Assembly (NCBI GenBank): GCA_002789015.1
Contig: PFSJ01000026.1
Coordinates: 1-50,295 of the forward strand
Length of the DNA stretch: 50,295 nt
Source of the DNA: a candidate division WWE3 bacterium CG_4_9_14_0_2_um_filter_35_11
GTDB lineage: Bacteria > Patescibacteriota > WWE3 > 2-01-FULL-39-13
Reading direction: 5' to 3'
Below, in pieces: positions 33,154 through 40,793 of the stretch; position 1 is the first letter of the stretch, and each line of letters starts with the position of its first letter. Both the position numbers and the translations under genes were made by a program. The notes below the pieces were generated by a model. The model ran no database searches and was not told where the DNA came from. It was given only the letters and a program-made list of their open reading frames with translations.

Positions 33154-33624
33154 ATGTCACGCGGGAGAATAGCAGCCAGGGAACCAAAAGAGCCAGATAC
33201 AAAATATAAATCAAGAGTAGTTTCTAAATTTATAAATATGGTTATGCTTGGTGGCAAGAAATCTACTGCAAGAAAAATTGTTTATACTATGCTCGAATCA
33301 ATTGATAATGAAGACGTAAAAGAAGCAAGAAGATATTTTGAGGAAGCTGTTAAAAACGTAATGCCAGAAGTTGAAGTTAGAACAAGAAGAGTTGGTGGCG
33401 CAAATTATCAAGTCCCAGTACCTGTTAAGCATGATAGAGCAGAGACTGTCGCAATGAGATGGATTTTAACAGCTGCAAAAAATCAAAAGGGATCTCCAAT
33501 TTCCGTGACATTATCAAATGAAATAAAATCTGCATATAGTGGAGAAGGTTCAGCTGTAAAAAAGAAACAAGAAACACACAAAATGGCAGAAGCGAATAAG
33601 GCTTTTGCTCATTTCAAATGGTAA
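33154..33624 (+). CDS. rpsG: 30S ribosomal protein S7
   Basis: A 156-aa S7, the assembly head protein of the small subunit. The start at ATG 33154 gives the normal N-terminus (SRGRIAAREPKEPDTKY); an ATG 39 bases upstream lies inside rpsL. Family motifs KFINMVMLGGKKSTA and EVRTRRVGGANYQVPVPV are clear. It is the last gene of the operon; a small hairpin with a T run follows. Confidence 0.97.
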   Translation: MSRGRIAAREPKEPDTKYKSRVVSKFINMVMLGGKKSTARKIVYTMLESIDNEDVKEARRYFEEAVKNVMPEVEVRTRRVGGANYQVPVPVKHDRAETVAMRWILTAAKNQKGSPISVTLSNEIKSAYSGEGSAVKKKQETHKMAEANKAFAHFKW

Positions 33625-33627
33625 TAT

Positions 33628-33643
33628 AAGGGTAGCCCTTTTT
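33628..33643 (+). terminator. Short terminator-like hairpin after rpsG
   Basis: AAGGG (33628-33632), loop TAG, CCCTT (33636-33640) and a T run to 33643. The stem is only 5 bp, so termination may be partial. It ends the rpoB-rpsG unit before the separate purF promoter region. Confidence 0.5.
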
Positions 33644-33708
33644 GTCACTTTTTGTCAAACAGCGACAGTATGTATCGATCCAACACACTTCAAGCGATAG
33701 GTTTAACA

Positions 33709-33749
33709 ATATCCGATATTAAACTTTCTAGTGCTAGAATGATTGTGTG
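33709..33749 (+). promoter_or_regulatory. purF upstream region with leaderless -10 box and AATATCCGATATT palindrome
   Basis: TAGAAT (33735-33740) ends 6 nt before GTG 33747, predicting a leaderless transcript. A near-palindrome AATATCCGATATT at 33708-33720 lies just upstream, near the -35 position, with GTTTAA and TTAAAC on either side. Similar strings occur after purF and before the gene at 37142. An operator role is possible but unproven. Confidence 0.4.
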
Positions 33750-35108
33750 TTTCTAAACGAAAAGTGTGGTATTTTTGGAATTTATGGTAATCAAAGTGAT
33801 GCTTCTAGGCTTGTTTATTATGGGCTTTGGGCACTGCAACATCGTGGGCAAGAAAATTCAGGAATCGCATCTTCAACCGGCCGAAAAATATATTGTCATA
33901 AAGGACAAGGACTTGTAGCTCAAGCTTATAGGGAATCCGATTTTAAAACTCTTAGAGGAAATATTGCGATAGGCCATAACAGGTATTCCACTTTCGGAAA
34001 ATCGCAAATCGATCATGCACAACCAGTATATACACAACAAAATATAATGGCTTCGGCTCACAATGGAAATCTTCCTATTGTAAGTAAACTGAAAAGATTT
34101 TTGAAGAATGCTGGTCTTCCAACTGACGGGTTAAATGACTCCGAGATGATGTATAAGGCAATTGAATATTGGCTAATTAAGGGAAAAAATATCGAGGATG
34201 CCATAAAGTTATCTTTTCCACTTTTCCATGGTGCGTTTAGTCTTTTAGTAATGACGAAAAAGGAATTGGTTGCAGTAAGAGATGCAAATGGTATCAGGCC
34301 ACTTTGTATGGGAAGAGTAAATGGATCATATGTCTTTGCTTCTGAAACTTGTGCGCTTGATACAATTGGTGCTGAATTTGTTCGAGATGTTGCTCCTGGG
34401 GAAATGGTTGTTGTCGATAAAGATGGGCCGAGATTTGTTCAGATTCAGAAAGGCAAAGAAAGGTTGGATATTTTTGAATATATTTATTTTGCGCGTCCAG
34501 ATTCCTATTTACAAGGAAAAAGTATTTATCAGATCAGAAAAAATTTAGGAATAGCTTTGGCAAGAAAGGTAAAGATTTCTGCAGATATGATAATTCCGGT
34601 TCCGGATTCTGGGATTCCTGCAGCAATAGGATTTTCACAGGAATCAGGAATAAAACTTGAAGAGGTGTTGGTTAAAAACAGGTACATTCATAGAACTTTT
34701 ATACAACCATCTCAAAGGCAAAGGTCAAGTGGTGTCAAAATGAAGCTAAATTTGATAAAGGAGGTTGTCAAGGGGAAGCGAGTAATTTTGATTGATGATT
34801 CGATTGTCAGAGGAACTACATCAAAATTACTCGCGGAAATATTAAGATCTGCTGGTCCAAAAGAAATACATATGGTTATAACTTCTCCGCCTGTAAAATT
34901 CCCAGATTTTTATGGAATCAATACTCCAAAGAAAAAGGATCTTGTTGCTGCTAATATGTCTATTGAGCAATTGAGAAAATATATAGGCGTGGATTCGCTA
35001 ACTTTTTTAACTCTAAAAGAAACTATCGATGCGATCGGCGTTCCCAAAAATAAATTATGTACATCATGCTTTGATGGGGAATATCCAGTAAAGGTGCCAG
35101 TTTTTTAA
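33747..35108 (+). CDS. purF: Amidophosphoribosyltransferase PurF
   Basis: A 453-aa enzyme of the first step of de novo purine synthesis (PRPP plus Gln to phosphoribosylamine). The N-terminal glutaminase domain has the nucleophile Cys7 in KCGIFGIYG, HRGQENSGIA, GHNRYSTFG and HNGNL. The phosphoribosyltransferase domain has the PRPP loop VILIDDSIVRGTTSK. Of the four Cys that hold the Fe-S cluster in Bacillus PurF, the C-terminal CTSC pair remains. The one before EYIYFARPDS and the one in the PxFYGI segment (here PDFYGI) are gone, so a cluster is unlikely. The start is GTG, fixed by the 6-nt distance to the -10 box. No other purine gene is nearby. Confidence 0.94.
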   Translation: MFLNEKCGIFGIYGNQSDASRLVYYGLWALQHRGQENSGIASSTGRKIYCHKGQGLVAQAYRESDFKTLRGNIAIGHNRYSTFGKSQIDHAQPVYTQQNIMASAHNGNLPIVSKLKRFLKNAGLPTDGLNDSEMMYKAIEYWLIKGKNIEDAIKLSFPLFHGAFSLLVMTKKELVAVRDANGIRPLCMGRVNGSYVFASETCALDTIGAEFVRDVAPGEMVVVDKDGPRFVQIQKGKERLDIFEYIYFARPDSYLQGKSIYQIRKNLGIALARKVKISADMIIPVPDSGIPAAIGFSQESGIKLEEVLVKNRYIHRTFIQPSQRQRSSGVKMKLNLIKEVVKGKRVILIDDSIVRGTTSKLLAEILRSAGPKEIHMVITSPPVKFPDFYGINTPKKKDLVAANMSIEQLRKYIGVDSLTFLTLKETIDAIGVPKNKLCTSCFDGEYPVKVPVF

Positions 35109-35139
35109 TATCGGATATAACGCTTGCCTTGCTCGCTAC

Positions 35140-35163
35140 CAATTCTCGCTTTGCTTCGAATTG
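35140..35163. terminator. Candidate hairpin between convergent genes
   Basis: CAATTC (35140-35145) and GAATTG (35158-35163) can pair around a 12-nt loop, between the ends of purF and the minus-strand membrane protein gene. The stem is weak and lacks a clear T run on either side. Position is the main support. Confidence 0.3.
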
Positions 35164-35169
35164 TAAAGT

Positions 35170-35724
35170 TTATTGGCAAAGCATTGTCATAATTTTAAAC
35201 CTTCGGAGTTTAGATTTGTTAAGATGGTGGCCAATCACTCGATATATCACTAATAGCTGAAGTCCGTGCATGAAAGTTGCAATCGCCATTAATATCATGT
35301 GGAAAAACGTGAATGGGAGTATCAAGAGTGTGTTTGTTATGAATATTATTAAAAGATATGGAGTCAAACACATCAATGCATAGGTTACAAGTCGAATTAA
35401 GTTCTCGATATATTTGCCTTTCTTAAATTTCATATCGCTTGGTGAAACAGAAGTATCTTTAGTGAATTTTTTGGAAAGTTTAGCAATGAATAAATCAAAC
35501 AGTGCAACCGGAGTATAAACGAAGACGAGCATAAACATAAAAATTCCTGCTAATCCAAATAAAATATACTGATCTACATGAAAGCCAATCTTCAACATTA
35601 TTGATCTTATAAACATTGGATTAAAGAAAACCTCGTCATAGAAGCTTAACCAATGAAAAACCACCGTGGCAATGATAAGCTTTAAGTTAAGATATGCAAG
35701 GTCAGTCAAGTTAAAATGTTTCAT
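35170..35724 (-). CDS. Four-helix membrane protein partner of the 444-aa protein
   Basis: A 184-aa membrane protein with about four helices (approximate residues 12-30, 52-78, 108-130, 136-160), a basic cytoplasmic loop (LSKKFTKD) between helices 2 and 3, and a basic C-terminus. The second half is related to the plus-strand protein at 10132-10692: both have the LIRLVTYA/IFRLVIYV segment, LPFT and HGLQ at matching places. It is encoded downstream of, and overlapping by 14 bp, the gene for a 444-aa protein, so the two are made together. I do not recognise the family. An immunity or membrane-anchor role for the partner is a hypothesis only. Confidence 0.65.
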   Translation of the reverse strand: MKHFNLTDLAYLNLKLIIATVVFHWLSFYDEVFFNPMFIRSIMLKIGFHVDQYILFGLAGIFMFMLVFVYTPVALFDLFIAKLSKKFTKDTSVSPSDMKFKKGKYIENLIRLVTYALMCLTPYLLIIFITNTLLILPFTFFHMILMAIATFMHGLQLLVIYRVIGHHLNKSKLRRFKIMTMLCQ

Positions 35725-37042
35725 GGATTTTAATTAGTATCTCAAAATTTTTTATAACACCAAGTGATTCGCCTTGATCTGCTAGTACAACTAATTCTTC
35801 TATCGGATTTACGCTATAGTCGATGTTATTTGGATCAAAATCATAAATATCGTAAAGGTTTATATCAACCTTGTAGTGTGAATTGCCATCTTTGTTTGCT
35901 GTATAACTTATTTTTTTAATTCCGTGAATAGCGGAATATAAATCCCACGAATTGAAAATAATTGTATTTTCAGGTGTGTTTCCCGTGAATATTTCATCAA
36001 TAAGAAGACCATTTTTAATCTTTTCTTTTATTAGGGTAATGATTTTTTTATATTCACTGTCCTTTTTTATTAGCTGTGCAAGTTTGCTTCTATTTCCAAA
36101 GACAAGGTTTTTAGGATTTCGACTTATTGCGTTCCGCATAAATTCTGCAGTGTATTTCATTTTAGCAATTTGCATAATGTTGGAGAAAGACTGAAGACTT
36201 AAATAAATAAAGTCTTTTTGAAAAGAAGCGTCGGAGAGTTCTGATAGATTGGAATAGTTTTCTGAAAATTCAATGTTCATTTGTTGAATAGTTGGGTTTT
36301 GGTCATACCAAATTTCAATAGAGTTTTCTAGGGATGCAAAACTTTCTCCTTTTGTTGTTAAGGTCTTTGTGGACCTTTGAAGTTGATCTCCTGAAAAATA
36401 GAAGTTCTTGTATTTGTCTGCCGTTGGAGCTTTTTCGTTTTGAATTATTCTTCCATTTACTAATACCTTTAGATTGTCTCCATCTGTTGAGCTTTTCTGT
36501 TTTCCACTTTGTGCAGATGCGATAATTTCCAAGTTACGAGGAGCTGGGCCAATAAAAATGAAGCTCATCCAGGGTATGCCTGATCTATCCACATCATTTG
36601 CATTATCTGGTTTTAAGTCGTTGAGGCTAAATGTTTCATTAGTACCAAATCTATAAAATTCAATTGAATCTAGATGTGGCTTTCTGTCGGCATAAAATTG
36701 CAATTGGTTATCACCTACTTGAGTTGCATAAAAAAATATATATACGATTTTGGAATTACCTTTTAATGTTGCTCCATTCCATGAAGCGGCGTTGTCAAAT
36801 CCTTTATAATGTTCTTTTCCTTGTGGAATTTCATATTTTCCTAGCTCGTAGTCGTTTAGCACCATACGCAAGTCGTCATCGTCTGTGGAATCTTTCTGTT
36901 TGGCGTTTTTTGCACTTGCTATAATTTTGATTAAATGCCAGCCTCTTTCTACACACAAAAGTGATGTTTCTGCTTCTTTCCATTCGTAATTATCTCCGCC
37001 TGGAGCTGTAAGATTGAAGGCTTTTGCAAACAGCTTTTTCAT
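35711..37042 (-). CDS. Two-repeat 'IIASA-KQK-STD' protein with an unknown C-terminal domain
   Basis: A 443-aa protein without a signal peptide. Residues about 12-130 and 155-265 are two copies of one domain, each with IIASA(K/Q), KQK and STD-x-D-x-L, then Y-K-(G/N)-F and a closing beta stretch about a predicted ligand-contacting strand. Such beta domains in CPR proteins look carbohydrate-binding-like, which is my impression rather than a database result. The C-terminal 180 residues contain AEFMRNAISRNPKNLVFG and a later NSWDLYSAIHGIKKISY...YDIYDF. These recall effector-type domains (DUF3289-like), again only weakly. ATG 37042 is chosen because TAGATT ends 6 nt before it. The gene is first in a two-gene unit with the membrane protein. 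Confidence 0.6.
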   Translation of the reverse strand: MKKLFAKAFNLTAPGGDNYEWKEAETSLLCVERGWHLIKIIASAKNAKQKDSTDDDDLRMVLNDYELGKYEIPQGKEHYKGFDNAASWNGATLKGNSKIVYIFFYATQVGDNQLQFYADRKPHLDSIEFYRFGTNETFSLNDLKPDNANDVDRSGIPWMSFIFIGPAPRNLEIIASAQSGKQKSSTDGDNLKVLVNGRIIQNEKAPTADKYKNFYFSGDQLQRSTKTLTTKGESFASLENSIEIWYDQNPTIQQMNIEFSENYSNLSELSDASFQKDFIYLSLQSFSNIMQIAKMKYTAEFMRNAISRNPKNLVFGNRSKLAQLIKKDSEYKKIITLIKEKIKNGLLIDEIFTGNTPENTIIFNSWDLYSAIHGIKKISYTANKDGNSHYKVDINLYDIYDFDPNNIDYSVNPIEELVVLADQGESLGVIKNFEILIKIHETF

Positions 37043-37048
37043 CAAAGC

Positions 37049-37077
37049 AATCTAGCATTTAAGTGGGACGTTATCAA
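37049..37077 (-). promoter_or_regulatory. Leaderless promoter of the two-repeat/membrane protein unit
   Basis: On the minus strand: TTGATA (37072-37077), a 17-nt spacer, TAGATT (37049-37054), 6 nt, ATG at 37042. Both boxes are near consensus. It is back to back with the promoter of the gene at 37142. Confidence 0.65.
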
Positions 37078-37103
37078 TCTCATTAATATCCGATGTTATT
37101 TCA

Positions 37104-37132
37104 TTGACTTTGATTGTTGATATCCATAAACT
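37104..37132 (+). promoter_or_regulatory. Promoter of the PsbP-like gene
   Basis: TTGACT (37104-37109), a 17-nt spacer and TAAACT (37127-37132), then 9 nt to ATG 37142. The predicted start of transcription is 1-3 nt before the start codon. Confidence 0.6.
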
Positions 37133-37141
37133 TTTAAATAT

Positions 37142-37645
37142 ATGGAAGATAAGATTCCCCAAGAAGAGGTTTTAGAAGAAATCCCACAAACTACAATAAA
37201 AACAAAGAAGCCAGTTAATAGAAAAGTAATTTTGGTTTTGCTTGGATTAGTGATTGCACTTGGATTGGCATTGACATATGTTTCATATCTTTTAAATAAC
37301 TCGAGGACGTTTATTGTTGAGAATACTCCAATATCGGAAGTTGTGGCACCAGGATCCCCCGAATCACAAGGAATCTCCGAAGATCCAACTGCAAATTGGA
37401 AGACATATACGAATGAAGGATATGGATTTGAGTTTAAATATCCAGCAACTTTTCATGTTCGTGAAGACTTGGGGCCAAATTTCGTAATGGGTTTGAGTAG
37501 ACCTGCTGGTATGACAAAGGAAGCACCTTTTCCCATATTAAGATTGAGACATATTGTGTTGTCAAAATCTTCCACGTATCAAAAAACTTTGATAGACGAT
37601 GTTATCTATGATGGATCTGGATTGCATCCCCAAATGATGATTTAG
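37142..37645 (+). pseudogene. PsbP-like membrane-anchored protein, N-terminal part (frameshifted)
   Basis: A 167-aa frame: a charged cytoplasmic start, one membrane helix (VILVLLGLVIALGLALTYVSYLL, about residues 30-52), a linker, then the opening of a PsbP/PsbP-like beta domain (DPTANWKTYTNEGYGFEFKYP). The frame stops at 37643-37645. The next frame, read from 37624 as ASPNDDLENWLKMNDF, continues the same domain without a start codon of its own. One missing base near 37622-37624 explains this, so the intact gene would run 37142-38397. The break may be real or a sequencing error. The product would be an extracytoplasmic lipid- or metal-binding type protein of unknown role. Confidence 0.65.
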
Positions 37646-37653
37646 AAAACTGG

Positions 37654-38397
37654 TTGAAAATGAATGATTTCTATATCAGTGCAATGTCAGGAGCACCTCT
37701 GTCAACAAGAAAAATTTCTATAAATGGCAATAATCAAGGGTTGGAGTTGGAATATAGGGGAAGTGGAAAGTCATATATTCTGACAGATTACAAAAAAGTA
37801 TTTTTTGCATACTATGGTCCTGACTACTCTGAATATAGTTCAGTGTTCAGCCAAATCCTCTCGACGTTTAAGTTTGTTTCTGTGGACGCGAAAGTACCTG
37901 GCCAAACTGATCTTATCGTTCCGCGTCCTAAGTCCGATGCGGAGGAGGTTTCTACAAAGGCAACGAAGTATACTTTTTCCTATACGCCTAGTTTTGTTAA
38001 GTCTGTGAAGCCTATTACTGATCCATATTACAATGTCGATTTCGCTTTATCTAGCGGCGCTAATTTATCTATATCAATTCCGTTTATGGGTGAAGCAACA
38101 GTGTTTGATAAAAAACCAAATTTGAAAATTATTGAAAATTATAATTTTAAAGATAAGATTTATCGCATTAAACATAATGATTCAGAAAATACGTATCGAT
38201 ATGTTACAGGGTATTCCGAAGACATGGATGATTGTGGTTTTGTTGATGATTCACATTTTGCATGTGGTGATGGTGACTCACTTTTAGGTGAAGGAATCTT
38301 TAGTATATCGTGCGTTGCAAGTTCCCCTGCTGCATTAAAAGGTTGCGATGATTTTATGAAAAATCTAAATATTTCAGTTAGCGTTATTGATTTATAG
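37654..38397 (+). pseudogene. PsbP-like protein, C-terminal part after the frameshift
   Basis: A frame of 247 codons opening at a TTG, but the coding sense extends back to about 37624. It holds the rest of the first beta domain (SYILTDYKKVFFAYYGPDY, then QILSTFKFV). A second, similar region follows from about residue 95, with three Cys (DDCGFVDDSHFACGDG and SCVASSPAALKGC) that may form disulfides outside the cell. It ends 3 nt before the next PsbP-like gene. Alone it would lack the membrane anchor, which supports reading it as the second half of the gene at 37142. Confidence 0.6.
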
Positions 38398-38400
38398 ATA

Positions 38401-38910
38401 ATGCCCAAGGATATTCCAAATCTCATTTCAACTTCTAAGCCAGATTATGTCGCAAAAAGGCTTATTATTGTTTTGTTTTCTGTGATTATTTTACTTGGAA
38501 TTTCTAAAGACCCTTTTGAAAATTGGACGTTATATACAAATGATGATGCAGGATTTTCGTTTAAATATCCAAGTGCGTGGGAATTAAACGGAAAGATGTT
38601 TATTTCGCCAAATAAAAGTGAATCTTTGACGGTTTTCGTTAATACTCCAATTGGATTTGAATGTTATAAAAGAACTTCAGTAGAAAATATTAATATCGGC
38701 CAAATTAAAGGTACAAAAGAAAATTATCAAGGAGTATCGAGTGATCTTTGCGGAAACTCTGATTCAGAAATGATGACTATAAATTTTCGTTTAAACTCAA
38801 AGGTTATTAATTTTTTATATTCAATAAATAAGGATGTTTTAACAGTTGACCCTGGGAATTTCGACAAAATAATTTCAACAATTGAATTTAATAATCCCGT
38901 GTTAAATTGA
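38401..38910 (+). CDS. PsbP-like membrane-anchored protein, tandem paralog
   Basis: A 169-aa protein: a short cytoplasmic start, one membrane helix (about 20-38), then DPFENWTLYTNDDAGFSFKYPSAWEL. This parallels DPTANWKTYTNEGYGFEFKYP of the gene before it, so the two are tandem duplicates. Two Cys (FECYKR and DLCGNS) may bridge. PsbP-like domains with the 'Y.N...GFSFKYP..W' opening are widespread in CPR and Firmicutes envelope proteins; no activity is known. It begins 3 nt after the previous frame and probably shares its transcript. Confidence 0.7.
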   Translation: MPKDIPNLISTSKPDYVAKRLIIVLFSVIILLGISKDPFENWTLYTNDDAGFSFKYPSAWELNGKMFISPNKSESLTVFVNTPIGFECYKRTSVENINIGQIKGTKENYQGVSSDLCGNSDSEMMTINFRLNSKVINFLYSINKDVLTVDPGNFDKIISTIEFNNPVLN

Positions 38911-39007
38911 GGTTTTGGTGACATTATCTCTTTATTTTAATTTCCTGTTTCCCAAAATTTAATACTCTTTTCAGTATTTATTCATTTCCATTTACTAGTA
39001 TTGGTTT

Positions 39008-39766
39008 ATGGCAGAACAAATGTTATTCACCAAGAGCTCTTCAAAAAACATAGATATTTTAAAGGAGAGTAATAAATTAATCGGTGATTTTGCTATAAAA
39101 GGCCTGCCAAGTGAGGAGCGCCCTAGGGAACGGTTGCTGTTAAAGGGTCCGTCGGCTTTGTCAACGAGTGAACTTTTGGCAATTGTTATTGGAAAGGGCG
39201 CTCCTGGGATCTCTGCAGTTATGCTTTCTCAAAAAATAATTTCTGCATTTGGCGATTTAAATTCTTTATGTAAAGTTTCGGTAACAGAGCTTTTAGCATT
39301 TAATGGCGTGGGTTTAGCAAAAGCCTGTCAAATAATGGCAATTGCGGAAATTTCAAGAAGGCTTTCTGGAGCTCCAGTTTTAAAATCGCAAATATATTCT
39401 TCGTCAAAGAGTCTTTATCATTTAATAAGACCTCATTTGACTAATAAAGATCGTGAACATTTCTTGGTTGTGGCATTAGACTCTAGGCGGCGATTAATCG
39501 CGGTTGATAATATCTCAATCGGAACAATTAATCAAAGTCTTGTCCATCCGCGCGAGGTTTTCAAGGTTGCGATTAATCGCCGCGCATCTTTTATCGTAAT
39601 TGCTCACAATCACCCATCCGGTGATACAAGCCCAAGTTCCGAAGACTTGGCAGTAACAAATCGACTTGTGGCTGTTTCCCATACAATCGGAATTCCAATT
39701 TTGGATCATCTGATAGTTTCTGATTCTGGTTATCTGTCGTTTAAGCACGAAGAATACATAGTGTAG
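39008..39766 (+). CDS. radC: DNA repair protein RadC (JAB/MPN domain)
   Basis: A 252-aa RadC. The N-terminal helix-hairpin-helix-like half has ERPRERLLLKGPSALSTSELLAI and FNGVGLAKACQIMA. The C-terminal JAB-type metalloprotein domain has the full metal motif: the Glu in HPREVFKVA, then HNHPSGDTSPSSED. Despite the name its cellular role is unclear; it is often found in mobile or competence settings, and here it shares the window with comM. TAGTAT (38996-39001) ends 6 nt before the ATG. The coding sequence holds a 15-bp inverted repeat at 39487-39583. Confidence 0.92.
   Translation: MAEQMLFTKSSSKNIDILKESNKLIGDFAIKGLPSEERPRERLLLKGPSALSTSELLAIVIGKGAPGISAVMLSQKIISAFGDLNSLCKVSVTELLAFNGVGLAKACQIMAIAEISRRLSGAPVLKSQIYSSSKSLYHLIRPHLTNKDREHFLVVALDSRRRLIAVDNISIGTINQSLVHPREVFKVAINRRASFIVIAHNHPSGDTSPSSEDLAVTNRLVAVSHTIGIPILDHLIVSDSGYLSFKHEEYIV
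39487..39583. repeat. 15-bp inverted repeat inside radC
   Basis: GCGGCGATTAATCGC at 39487-39501 and its exact complement at 39569-39583, 67 bases apart. Each arm also contains the self-complementary GCGATTAATCGC. The arms code for the RRRLIA and VAINRR segments. Confidence 0.8.
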
Positions 39767-39787
39767 GTATGTGTTAATATATTCGTA

Positions 39788-40741
39788 ATGGCAAAAACAG
39801 TAACAATATCGGAATTAAGAATAGATCAAAGGATACAAAATGAAGCCTTTTCACTGAAAGAATTTGAGAAGAAAGTTAGCAGGGTAGGCAAGTATTACTA
39901 TAATATTTTGCTTGGAGATAAAACCGGCGAAATTCGCGGAAAACTTTGGAGCGAAAATGTCGATTCTTCTTTGGAATCATTAACACCTGGGGAAATAGTT
40001 TCTATTACTGGTTATATTCAAGAATACGCAGGAAAGCCACAAATCATTGCAGAAAAAATTACTGTGGTAACAGATATGGCCCCGGAAGAATTTCTTCCCG
40101 TCACTTCAAGAGATCGATCCATGATGAGAGAAGATCTTGAATCTGGTATGCAGACTGTCAAAAATCCTCATTTAAAACAAATCTTAGATTTGTTTTGGAA
40201 TGACGAATCTTCACGTGATAATTATTTGAATTTTCCAGCTGGCATGTATGTCCATCATGGCTACGTCGGTGGACTTTTGGAACACGTTTGGGAAATGTGG
40301 CAGTTGAGTCAGCCATTTTTGAATATTTATGCGAATCTAGACAGGGATCTATATTTTGCGGGACTATTTTTCCACGATGTAGGAAAGCTTGAAGAACTAA
40401 ATATTGTTGGAGCTACGATTGTTATGACAAAAGAAGGCTCTTTGAATGGTCATGTTGTTCAAGGTGCACTTAAGGTTCAATCATTAATTAATCAAATTCC
40501 AGATTTCCCAGAAGACCTAAGGGTAAAATTACTCCATCTAATATTAAGTCACCAAGGACACCTTGAATTCGGCAGTCCTGTCAAGCCTTTGATGCTTGAA
40601 GCTTTGATATTAAGTATGGTCGATACAAATGGAGCTGATATGAATCAGGCAACAAAACACATAGAAAAACAAGCAGATTCTGATGATGATTTTACCGACT
40701 ATCACAAACAACTTGGTAGAAGCTTATATAAAGGTAGCTAA
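39788..40741 (+). CDS. YhaM-like 3'-5' exoribonuclease (OB fold plus HD domain)
   Basis: A 317-aa protein. Residues about 20-95 form an OB fold for nucleic acid (YYYNILLGDKTGEIRGKLW, GEIVSITGYIQEYAGKPQI). Residues about 150-300 are an HD phosphohydrolase domain with HHGYVGGLLEHVWEM, then LFFHDVGKLEEL as the HD pair, and LSHQGHLEFGSP with a further metal His. This is the build of Bacillus YhaM/CBF1, an Mn-dependent RNase also reported on DNA. TAATAT (39775-39780) ends 7 nt before the ATG. Confidence 0.88.
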   Translation: MAKTVTISELRIDQRIQNEAFSLKEFEKKVSRVGKYYYNILLGDKTGEIRGKLWSENVDSSLESLTPGEIVSITGYIQEYAGKPQIIAEKITVVTDMAPEEFLPVTSRDRSMMREDLESGMQTVKNPHLKQILDLFWNDESSRDNYLNFPAGMYVHHGYVGGLLEHVWEMWQLSQPFLNIYANLDRDLYFAGLFFHDVGKLEELNIVGATIVMTKEGSLNGHVVQGALKVQSLINQIPDFPEDLRVKLLHLILSHQGHLEFGSPVKPLMLEALILSMVDTNGADMNQATKHIEKQADSDDDFTDYHKQLGRSLYKGS

Positions 40742-40755
40742 ATCAACCGAAATCA

Positions 40756-40784
40756 TTGCATAGTTTAGTTATATATGTTTAAAT
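40756..40784 (+). promoter_or_regulatory. Promoter of fusA
   Basis: TTGCAT (40756-40761), a 17-nt spacer and TTAAAT (40779-40784). ATG 40794 is 9 nt beyond the box, so the leader would be about 3 nt or none, which is striking for such an abundant protein. Confidence 0.6.
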
Positions 40785-40793
40785 ATCCGTCGT

